Shown in pieces: positions 24,305 through 31,689 of a DNA stretch of 64,000 nt. The position numbers were made by a program, and so were the translations under genes. Position 1 is the stretch's first letter; the number at the start of each line of letters is the position of its first letter. The notes below the pieces were generated by a model that did no database searches, was not told the origin of the DNA, and saw only the letters and a list, made by a program, of their open reading frames with translations. Origin of the DNA: an uncultured Granulosicoccus sp. (GTDB lineage: Bacteria; Pseudomonadota; Gammaproteobacteria; Granulosicoccales; Granulosicoccaceae); the NCBI GenBank assembly GCA_947495035.1, contig CANLXI010000002.1, positions 1 through 64,000 on the forward strand, given 5' to 3'.

Positions 24305-26233
24305 ATGGTTGTCAGTTCATTATTGGGCAAGGATATTCGAGAGCACCGGCTGGCCGCAGTGTTTCTCACCGCCGGCACACTGGCCATGACCCTGCTGATG
24401 CTGGCCTGGAATCGCCAGGCGCCATACAGCATGAGTCCGTTCGAGATCGTGCGTATCGCCTTGCTGAGTTTCCTGCCGCTGATTGCCCTGATTACCGGTA
24501 ACCGGCTCATCGTGCGTGAATACCTCAGTGGTACCCGGCAGTTTGTCGAAGCTCTGCCCATGGGGCGCAATCTGCCGTTGCTGCTCAAGTATCTGACAGG
24601 TCTGGCCTACCTGTCCGTGCTGGCGGTTCTGATGGTGGTGCTGGCAGCGCAGCAGGCAGGCGTGACGGATGATCTCACCACGGATTACCTGGTGCTGATC
24701 CTGATCAAGACACTGGTGATGACCACCTTGTACTGGAGTGTGGTCTTCTGCTTTTCGCTGTGTGGGCATTTGCGCATTGCCCTGTATCTGGTCAGTGCCG
24801 CCCTGGTGGCGCTGGTCGCCTGGTACCCGGGGATCGACCCGGACAGATTTGCCCCCTTTGCCTTGATGGATGACCAACTTTTCGTCTTCGAGCGCGATCT
24901 GATTCCGTGGCAGGCGATGCGTGGCACCTTGTTGTACGCCGGTGTGTTCACTCTGGCGGGTTTCGCGCTCAGCCGCATCGGCGAAGGTTCGCTGGTCGAA
25001 CGTCTGGCCAAACCGATGACCCGTCGGGATTATGTGGCATTGGGCGTTCTGGCGGCTTCCGGCCTGACGGTCTGGTCCACCTTGCTGGAGCAGCAGACAC
25101 GACCTCCGGTGGCCTTTTCCAGCGATTACGTGGTACGCGTGCAGGACCCGGCCGTATCGGTCCTGTATCTGGAGGATCAGTATCAGCCAGCCGCGCAGGC
25201 AATGGCCGAGCGTATCAGTGATTCGATGACGAAGTTGCAGGCATCTTTGGGTCTGATGGCCTTGCCGGATGTGAAACTGGTGCTCGATCCGGAGCGAGAG
25301 CCGCACGAGATCGACTATGCCACGGCCGATGGCGTTTTCATCACGGCCAATTGGCTGCCTCACGACAGTTATGATGATGCCATTCTCGATACCGTGATCC
25401 TGCATGGTGTCATGAGTGCGCAGACATCCGGCCGTGCCATGTTCGAACCCTATCACTGGGTGCTCGACGGGTTCACGCGCTGGTGGGTCGAGCAGGGTGT
25501 GTCCGAGCTGCGAGCCGAACACCGCAGCGAACTGCTGGCGCGGGCTCTGTGGGTGCTGGATATCGAGCCGCAGGCTCATCGCCTGATCGAACGCTGGCAA
25601 TTGACTGCCGACCGCTTTGCCTACCCGGGCGCGGAAAGCCTGGCCTGGTCGGCCATGGACTTTCTGGAGGAAACCCGCGGCCGCGAAACCGTTCTGGCAC
25701 TGGCCAGCGAATTTCTGGTGGCGCCGGTAACCGACAATCTCTTCGGGACCCTTCAGGATCGAAGAATCGATGCGCAGCAGCGCGTGGAGTCGGCGCTGGA
25801 CATGTCGCTGGCATCTTTCTATCAGCAATGGATGGACTGGATACACGAGCAGGCGGAGGATCCTGCCGTGCAGTCGATGCTGGCGAGCATACCCGCCTTG
25901 CAGGGGCGCCTGCTGAGCCGCACCACGCAGGAGGGCGTGCAGGAACTCGAAGCCTGGTATGAACCACGCGAGACATCGCTTGGCCTGTTGCAGGATATCG
26001 ACTCGGCCGAAGGAGAGTGCATCCTGAAACATGATTACGTCGGTCCGTTCGATACCGAAATCGAAGTCAGTGATGATTACGAGGACGTGGCACCGTGCCG
26101 GACAGGTGAGGCGGTGCATGTGCTCAACAGCCTCTATTCACCCGGTGACCGCGTCTATATCGCGCTGGATTACGACGGCCCGGTCTTCCATCAGCCGCTG
26201 CGTCTGCACGCCGAACGGATGAGCATTCCATGA
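24305..26233 (+). CDS. ABC-2-type permease fused to a degenerate peptidase-MA-like domain
   Basis: This 642-residue protein starts with about six membrane segments (residues 12-265), as in ABC-2 exporter permeases, and continues with a soluble domain of about 375 residues outside the membrane. The layout copies that of the next gene. Where that paralogue has HETTH at 367-371, this protein has His367 followed by GVMS, and where the partner has the downstream Glu in IEGMAQY it has Asp388 in VLDGFTRWW. The zinc site is therefore probably lost. A structural or regulatory partner role is inferred. It overlaps the next gene by 4 bp. Confidence 0.75.
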   Translation: MVVSSLLGKDIREHRLAAVFLTAGTLAMTLLMLAWNRQAPYSMSPFEIVRIALLSFLPLIALITGNRLIVREYLSGTRQFVEALPMGRNLPLLLKYLTGLAYLSVLAVLMVVLAAQQAGVTDDLTTDYLVLILIKTLVMTTLYWSVVFCFSLCGHLRIALYLVSAALVALVAWYPGIDPDRFAPFALMDDQLFVFERDLIPWQAMRGTLLYAGVFTLAGFALSRIGEGSLVERLAKPMTRRDYVALGVLAASGLTVWSTLLEQQTRPPVAFSSDYVVRVQDPAVSVLYLEDQYQPAAQAMAERISDSMTKLQASLGLMALPDVKLVLDPEREPHEIDYATADGVFITANWLPHDSYDDAILDTVILHGVMSAQTSGRAMFEPYHWVLDGFTRWWVEQGVSELRAEHRSELLARALWVLDIEPQAHRLIERWQLTADRFAYPGAESLAWSAMDFLEETRGRETVLALASEFLVAPVTDNLFGTLQDRRIDAQQRVESALDMSLASFYQQWMDWIHEQAEDPAVQSMLASIPALQGRLLSRTTQEGVQELEAWYEPRETSLGLLQDIDSAEGECILKHDYVGPFDTEIEVSDDYEDVAPCRTGEAVHVLNSLYSPGDRVYIALDYDGPVFHQPLRLHAERMSIP

Positions 26234-28179
26234 TCAGCCTGATAGCCAAGGAGTTGCGACAGCTGAGGCCCATCGCCTGGTTATGGCTGGCGGTGCTGGT
26301 GCTGGGCTATGGCATGCAGTTCCTGACCGAACGTATCGATGAACAGACCTTCGGCAGCTGGTGCGAAGGCTATTGTGAATACAGCAGCAATGCCGGTGTT
26401 GCCGTTTTCCTGGTGCTGCTGTCTCTGGTGACTGCCTACAGTCTCTTGCCGAGAGAGCATGACGAAGCAACCATCGATTTTCTGCGTGCCTTGCCGGTAT
26501 CCCGGGCCGCGGTGTTCACCGCCAAGGTACTGGCCGCGTGGATGCTGCTGTGTGCCATCAACCTGCTGAGCTATGGGCTTGACCGTGTGCTGCTGGCGAG
26601 CAATCCCGAATCCATTGGTGGACGCTTCTACGAGCAGGTCTGGTTCACGCTGCTGTGGCGCGATTGCCTGTTCATGTTCATCGTGCTGGCCCACGGCATA
26701 CTGCTGTCATGGTTCCGCACCCTGGGGCTGGTTCTCTACAGTCTTTACCTCATTGGCCTCATGTGGGCCGAGAGTGCTTTGGGCAGCTCCGGTAACTGGA
26801 GCATCTTTGCTCTGCTGTCCAATCAGTATCACGGCTCCGAATTGATCGTCAATTCGCGGGGTCTGTTGCTGCATACCGGAATTGCCTTGCTGGTGTTGCT
26901 GCTGGCCTATCGTCTGTGGAGCCACGCGGAATCGGCTACCGGTGGCGGAAAACGCTCTTCGCGTGGCATGAGGATTGCCAACGGATTCTTCACTGTGACA
27001 GGGTTCATCGTGCTGGGCCTGGTGATGATCTATCGCATCGGCGTGGATACCGGCACAGCACCCAGTGATGATCTGGCCGTGACGGCCACCGATCATTATC
27101 GCTTTGTCTATCATGCGCGGCGTGAACCGGTGGTGCAGTATATCGTCGAGCACGCCGAGACCGACCTGGAGGCCCTGGGGGAGATTCTGGGGGTGGACGT
27201 GCTGCCGAACATCCGGGTGGATCTGTCTGCCAGCAGTGAGCACGCCGCCGGCCTGGCCAAGTGGAAGAAGATCCAGATGGATCTGGATGCGTTCCGGGAA
27301 GATGTGTCGCAGCGACGCGTGCTCAGTCACGAAACCACCCATGTATTGCAGGCGACCGAGTCCGATCGCTCACTGGCCGAGAATTATTCCGCGGCCAAAT
27401 TCTTCATTGAAGGCATGGCGCAGTACACCTCCTTTGCCATCGTGCCGGAAGTGGAACGCCGGCGCAGCAACTGGGAGTTGGCCAGTGTCTCCTGGAAACG
27501 CCAGTCGATTCGCTTCGATGATCTGATCGACGCTGCCGGTTTTGCCAGCCAGCATGATGAAGAGTTGCATTACAGTCTGGGCGATCTGTGGACTCGAGCC
27601 ATGGTCACGACCTGTGGCCTGTCGTCACTGGGGGATTTTCTTCGTGCAACCGGGCGCGAAGAGGCCGTACGTGATCTGCCGGCGGCCATCTTCTGGCGGG
27701 ATACGATGCGTGCCATCGGCTGCGATCTGGACACGGTCAACGCCACCTGGCGGCAGCAGATGGCAGAGTTGCATGATGAAGTGGATGCGGCGGACTACCC
27801 GGTGTACAAGGACATCGTCATACAGCGTGATGCCGCCACCCGGCAAATCCGGATATCGGCGAAACTGGTGAATGCTGATGCTGATGCTGATGCTGATGCT
27901 GATGCTGATGCTGATGGGAGCGTGGTTGCGCTGCCGGAGCGTTTCATCGTGCGTATCGGCGGCATCTCGACACAGTTGTCCAGCGGTGTCGATCCGGTAT
28001 TCCGAGGCCAGACCCGCGGTGAGGGAGACGATTTGCGGATAGAGTTCCTGGTGCCTGATTATGCCATCCCTGGCACGCGCTTCAGGTATCAGCTGGGCTA
28101 TACGCCGTCAGTTGACGCCCGCTACTACTATGAGAGCTGGCGTCGTGGTACGGCTCCGGTCTCAACCGGCGAGCCTTAG
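26230..28179 (+). CDS. ABC-2-type permease fused to a peptidase-MA-like zinc domain
   Basis: This 649-residue protein pairs an N-terminal permease of about six helices (15-270) with a C-terminal domain carrying HETTHVLQ (His367, Glu368, His371). Glu394 in FFIEGMAQYTS lies 23 residues after the second His. That is the gluzincin/peptidase-MA pattern HExxH plus a downstream E-G-x-A-x-Y. The active site thus looks complete, likely facing the cell exterior or periplasm. Near residue 548 an Ala-Asp dipeptide is repeated seven times, written by a GCTGAT microsatellite. It starts within the end of the preceding gene (ATGA). Confidence 0.8.
   Translation: MISLIAKELRQLRPIAWLWLAVLVLGYGMQFLTERIDEQTFGSWCEGYCEYSSNAGVAVFLVLLSLVTAYSLLPREHDEATIDFLRALPVSRAAVFTAKVLAAWMLLCAINLLSYGLDRVLLASNPESIGGRFYEQVWFTLLWRDCLFMFIVLAHGILLSWFRTLGLVLYSLYLIGLMWAESALGSSGNWSIFALLSNQYHGSELIVNSRGLLLHTGIALLVLLLAYRLWSHAESATGGGKRSSRGMRIANGFFTVTGFIVLGLVMIYRIGVDTGTAPSDDLAVTATDHYRFVYHARREPVVQYIVEHAETDLEALGEILGVDVLPNIRVDLSASSEHAAGLAKWKKIQMDLDAFREDVSQRRVLSHETTHVLQATESDRSLAENYSAAKFFIEGMAQYTSFAIVPEVERRRSNWELASVSWKRQSIRFDDLIDAAGFASQHDEELHYSLGDLWTRAMVTTCGLSSLGDFLRATGREEAVRDLPAAIFWRDTMRAIGCDLDTVNATWRQQMAELHDEVDAADYPVYKDIVIQRDAATRQIRISAKLVNADADADADADADADGSVVALPERFIVRIGGISTQLSSGVDPVFRGQTRGEGDDLRIEFLVPDYAIPGTRFRYQLGYTPSVDARYYYESWRRGTAPVSTGEP
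27874..27915 (+). repeat. seven tandem GCTGAT hexamers
   Basis: Seven perfect copies of GCTGAT encode seven Ala-Asp pairs within the second permease-peptidase gene. Six-base units keep the frame, so copy-number change would lengthen or shorten a linker without truncating the protein. Confidence 0.95.
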
Positions 28180-30666
28180 CGCTACATTCCTGTTGAGGCG
28201 AACCCCCAGTCCTTCGAGTGAGGATTCTCCCCAGCGGCTGATGAAGTCAACCGGTCGCTGCGGCATGTCGAACAGGTAGCCCTGAAAGCGGGAAACGCCC
28301 AGTTCATGCAACTCGGCCATCTGCTCGCGGGTTTCTATACCTTCGACGATCAGTTCCAGGCCAAGCTCTTGGCAGATCGAGACCATGTGTGGGGCGACGA
28401 TGGCATCTCCGAGCCACTGGCGGTCTATTTTCACGACATCCGGCTGCAGGCGGCTGGTGCGTCCCAGACTGGCGGCATCCGCACCGATCTTGTCCAGGGC
28501 AATGGTGATTCCCAGCATGCGCAAGTGTGACACCAGCAGAGGGTCAACCTGTGTGTCGTGAGGCATTTCGATAACGATATTCCGTGCATTGACCGATGAC
28601 GTCTGCATCTGGTTGTCCAGAATGGCACTGAAGGCAGGGTCATTGAGCGATCGAGTTGTCATGTTGAGCGACAATCGGAAATCCTTGCCAACCACGCCAG
28701 CTGCTCGCCATCGGGCGAGGGAGGTCAATGCACGGCACAGTATCCGCCGATCAAGGTCGCGACCCAGTTCGTTGTTATCCACATCGTTCAGGAACTCTTC
28801 CGGAAGAATGATTCCACCATCGCGTGAGCGTATGCGGACCAGTGCTTCGGCCCCGGACATCTCGTAGTGGCCCGGTTGGTGGAGGCTGACAATCGGCTGG
28901 AACCAGACTTCAACCCGGTCTTCATGCAGCGCGCGTTCGACCGTTCTCAGGGCCATGCTGCCCTTGCTGCGTGGCTTCTTCTGTCGCTTCTTCTGTTCAT
29001 ACATCAGAATGTCGGCTTCCAGCAGTACTTCATCCAGCGATTTGGTCTCGCTGGAGGTCGCCAGTCCGATACTGCAACTGATGTAGTGCATACCGGCGGA
29101 GGTGGTGATCGCCTCATCGAAGGCGTTATGCAGCTTCAGCGCGATATCGGTTGCCGTCTCTTCATCACAGCGGGGCAGTATCACAACGAATTCATCACCG
29201 CCCCAGCGGGCGAGGGTGATGCCCTCGGTACTGGCGATCTGCTTGCTCAGTCTCTCTGCAACGACAACCAGAACCTCGTCACCTGCCGCATGTCCGTAGA
29301 GATCGTTGACGTCCTTGAAGCCATTGAGATCGATGAACATTACCGAGTGATGGCCGCCCGCATCCCTGTCGAGTTGTCGGATGACCGAGTTGGCGTACTT
29401 GCGATTGAGCAAGCCTGTCAGTTCGTCATGCAGTGCCTGATGGCGCAGCCGCGCTTCCACCGATTCACGCATCGTCTGATCGGCTTCCAGATCGCGGGCC
29501 AGGGTGTCGATGGTTCTGGCCAGATGGCCCACTTCATCCTGGTTGCTGTCGGTGATGCGCGTGGTGAGATCCCCGTTCATGATCTTGCGTGCGGCCGATG
29601 CCGTGCGTTGCAGACGGTTGGCAATGGGGACGAAGCAGAACATGTAGCAGACCAGCACGAAGAGCACACTGGAGATCATGGTGATGATCAGCACGCGTCG
29701 CAGTTCCAGAACGGGCTCGTAGGCTTCACTGGCATCCACCTTGACAACCAGGCCCCATCCAGTTGCCGGGATGGTCTGGATCGACAGGACAGAGTCCACG
29801 CCGCGATAGTCCCTGTGATGAAGAATGCGACTGCGCGGCGAGTTCAGGGCCTGATTGATCGGCAGATCGAGTGACTCCGGAATGACCTTGTTGAACGCCG
29901 ACTTGCGATCGAAACGCATGGAGGTGATCATCTGCGCGCTGCCATCGGCGGTAGGCTGGGCGATATGAGCCTCGCTGCTGCGACCGACGCCTTCATGCTT
30001 GGCCACCAGGTCGGTGATCGGATGCAGGCGTGCTTCCAGCAGCAAGGCGCCGACCACCTCTCCGCTGTCACTGATGATGGGGGCTATCATGCCCAGACGG
30101 TGATGCCCATCCTGATTGACGAAAGCGTCACCGAAGGTTGTCTTCACCGTTGCGATGGAACGCTCCAGCAGTCCCTGCATGGCTGGTTTCCAGGTAAAGC
30201 CCATGGTTTCACCGAGCGTGTCACCGGCCGCGTCCACGACTTTCAGTTCCACCACATTGGAGCCCACGATACCTGCCTGCCTCTGCAGGGCCAGTGTCAT
30301 CTGCTGCAATGGCCATGCACTCTTGCGATCAACGATGGCGTATCCGTCGATACCTCCGACAGGTGTTGCCAGCAAGGTTCGCAATTCTGCGAGGTCTGCA
30401 TTGTTCAGAATGGCTTGTCGATACGCATTGCAGGCGGCCACGAACTGACTGACGTGAGGGCCCGAGGCCAGGTTTCTGGCATCCTGCGCGTAGCTCGCCA
30501 GCACTTCATTGATACGGGCGGCTTCAAGACGTTGTGTATTGGACAGAGAGGATTCGGTGCGCTCGACCAGTTGCTTGTCCAGCAGATTGATGGAGAAAAG
30601 GCTGACTGCCACGAGCGGGAGCAATACTGCCAACAGACAGAGAACGAGCTTTGCGCGTATTCCCAT
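28162..30666 (-). CDS. membrane GGDEF-EAL protein with probable inactive EAL site
   Basis: This 834-residue protein has one membrane helix at about 5-25, a periplasmic Cache-like sensor, a second helix near 330-355, a HAMP-like segment, GGDEF at 489-493 (ARWGGDEFVVILP) and an EAL domain from about 590. The diguanylate cyclase motif is intact, but the usual RxxD inhibitory site before it is absent. In the EAL part the motif EALVR is kept at 607-611. The catalytic DDFGTG loop reads DKIGAD (Asp725-Lys726), and the usual ELTES reads EMPHD. Hydrolysis of cyclic di-GMP is therefore doubtful. The ATG at 30666 has AGGAA upstream. The signal sensed is unknown. Confidence 0.9.
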   Translation of the reverse strand: MGIRAKLVLCLLAVLLPLVAVSLFSINLLDKQLVERTESSLSNTQRLEAARINEVLASYAQDARNLASGPHVSQFVAACNAYRQAILNNADLAELRTLLATPVGGIDGYAIVDRKSAWPLQQMTLALQRQAGIVGSNVVELKVVDAAGDTLGETMGFTWKPAMQGLLERSIATVKTTFGDAFVNQDGHHRLGMIAPIISDSGEVVGALLLEARLHPITDLVAKHEGVGRSSEAHIAQPTADGSAQMITSMRFDRKSAFNKVIPESLDLPINQALNSPRSRILHHRDYRGVDSVLSIQTIPATGWGLVVKVDASEAYEPVLELRRVLIITMISSVLFVLVCYMFCFVPIANRLQRTASAARKIMNGDLTTRITDSNQDEVGHLARTIDTLARDLEADQTMRESVEARLRHQALHDELTGLLNRKYANSVIRQLDRDAGGHHSVMFIDLNGFKDVNDLYGHAAGDEVLVVVAERLSKQIASTEGITLARWGGDEFVVILPRCDEETATDIALKLHNAFDEAITTSAGMHYISCSIGLATSSETKSLDEVLLEADILMYEQKKRQKKPRSKGSMALRTVERALHEDRVEVWFQPIVSLHQPGHYEMSGAEALVRIRSRDGGIILPEEFLNDVDNNELGRDLDRRILCRALTSLARWRAAGVVGKDFRLSLNMTTRSLNDPAFSAILDNQMQTSSVNARNIVIEMPHDTQVDPLLVSHLRMLGITIALDKIGADAASLGRTSRLQPDVVKIDRQWLGDAIVAPHMVSICQELGLELIVEGIETREQMAELHELGVSRFQGYLFDMPQRPVDFISRWGESSLEGLGVRLNRNVALRLAG

Positions 30667-30908
30667 GGCATTTGATTCCTGTTTACAACGATTTCCGGTT
30701 TTCCCGATCCAGGTGCGCAAGATCGAAAAATGTTACGGACTGTTTCGCAGAATTCGTGCCTGAAACGTGTGTCTTTCAGAGGTATTTCACAAAACTCCTA
30801 CTTTAGTATCAAAATTGGCATGAACCTTAATTCCGGATTCTTATGCAGGCCAGTGAACATGCGCATGCACGCCTGAAACCCATCGAAGTCTCTCGAAAAA
30901 CCGTAAGG

Positions 30909-31394
30909 TTACTGTTTTGTCGGGGGCTGTTTTTTGCCGGGTGGCTGGTCGAGCATCAGCAGTTCGGGAATGGCTGTCTCGGGGCACCAGACAATGGCAA
31001 GCTGACCATGCTGTGTCCCCAGTCTGACCGCCATGTCTCGCGTTATTCCAAGCACCAGGAAGCTGCGTTCCCCGGGCCAGTCCGAGGCTTCGTCGGCATC
31101 CAGACCGATTCCCGATGTAACAGGTAATGAAAGTTCAGAAAGCTCTCTGGCCAGTTGCTCTTCGGCACGAATATTGAGCGTGTCTGAAACTTTGACACCT
31201 CCCGGGTTTGCGGCCGTCAAGAATGCGGCACTTCGGCAATCGAAGGTCTGATACAGCCCCTGCAACGCCGCCGAATGGCACCCCACCCGCAACACGAACG
31301 GTTCCTCCGCATCAACCCGATACAAGGCCCGCCGATAAACCACCTCCAGCCCCGCCCCCTCCGGGTCGGACCATGGCAAGTCGTTGTTTTTCAA
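30909..31394 (-). CDS. DUF3293 domain-containing protein
   Basis: This 161-residue cytoplasmic protein matches the DUF3293 pattern in size and in the block SAAFLTAANPGG (about 55-66), where the family has an AFITA-x-NP motif. A further match is the conserved hydrophobic run SFLVLGITRDMAVRLG. The function is unknown. Its N-terminal codons overlap one copy of a dispersed repeat, GGTCCGACCC. It is convergent with nothing and reads towards the GGDEF-EAL gene on the same strand, with a weak AACC/GGTT hairpin at its stop. Confidence 0.7.
   Translation of the reverse strand: MKNNDLPWSDPEGAGLEVVYRRALYRVDAEEPFVLRVGCHSAALQGLYQTFDCRSAAFLTAANPGGVKVSDTLNIRAEEQLARELSELSLPVTSGIGLDADEASDWPGERSFLVLGITRDMAVRLGTQHGQLAIVWCPETAIPELLMLDQPPGKKQPPTKQ
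31363..31372 (-). repeat. dispersed 10-bp element GGTCCGACCC, copy 1
   Basis: This copy lies in the start region of the DUF3293 gene. On the minus strand its context shares about 25 bp (ACTTGC-N-ATGGTCCGACCC, then a G-rich run) with copy 3 near 35518. A second copy is at 31492-31501. Confidence 0.5.
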
Positions 31395-31491
31395 TGCAAT
31401 ACTCTCAAGAAACGTGCGAAATTCCCCGTTGTAGCGACATTTTGACAGATGAAATCAGCCGTTCAAGAGGGCGCCAGGTGAGGAGGATTGA

Positions 31492-31501
31492 GGTCCGACC
31501 C
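31492..31501 (+). repeat. dispersed 10-bp element GGTCCGACCC, copy 2
   Basis: This copy lies in the metH upstream region, 120 bp from copy 1 and in inverted orientation to it. It is followed by GGG like the other two copies. Confidence 0.45.
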
Positions 31502-31511
31502 GGGTAAGTTG

Positions 31512-31552
31512 TTGAATTCAAATAAAATACTCGCTATCAAGCGCTTGAATTC
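31512..31552. promoter_or_regulatory. two TTGAATTC elements upstream of metH
   Basis: TTGAATTCAA (31512-31521, a perfect palindrome) and TTGAATTC (31545-31552) are 32 bp apart centre to centre, about three helical turns. MetR sites have a TGAA-N5-TTCA form, which this resembles only partly. It is a candidate operator for metH, low certainty. Confidence 0.3.
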
Positions 31553-31621
31553 GAGCTTGATGCGATGTTTTTCAGGGGAAATTCGCAATCTGGCAGTGTC
31601 GATCCGGTCATTCACACAGAA

Positions 31622-31654
31622 ATAAAGATATAAAGATTTCCTTATGTTTATAAT
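31622..31654 (+). promoter_or_regulatory. metH promoter with ATAAAGAT repeat
   Basis: Two tandem ATAAAGAT units (31622-31637) run into TTCCTTAT, so ATAAAG-ATTT-CCTTAT is an almost perfect inverted repeat. A consensus TATAAT follows at 31649-31654. Sites built on ATAAAGAT are reported for SahR/SamR-type repressors of methionine genes in proteobacteria, which makes this a plausible S-adenosylhomocysteine-responsive operator. No regulator gene is in the window. Confidence 0.45.
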
Positions 31655-31689
31655 GAGTCATGTCAATCTCACGGGTATCTGCGGTGTCA

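Noticed and set aside
24320..26119. A 599-codon minus-strand open frame opposite the first permease-peptidase gene
   Set aside because: It shows the Gln/His-rich composition typical of antisense frames in GC-rich genes. The plus-strand gene has membrane segments and tight operon spacing.
31395..31689. SAM or SAH riboswitch before metH
   Set aside because: No recognisable conserved core or stem pattern of either riboswitch could be found by eye; the DNA-operator reading fits better.
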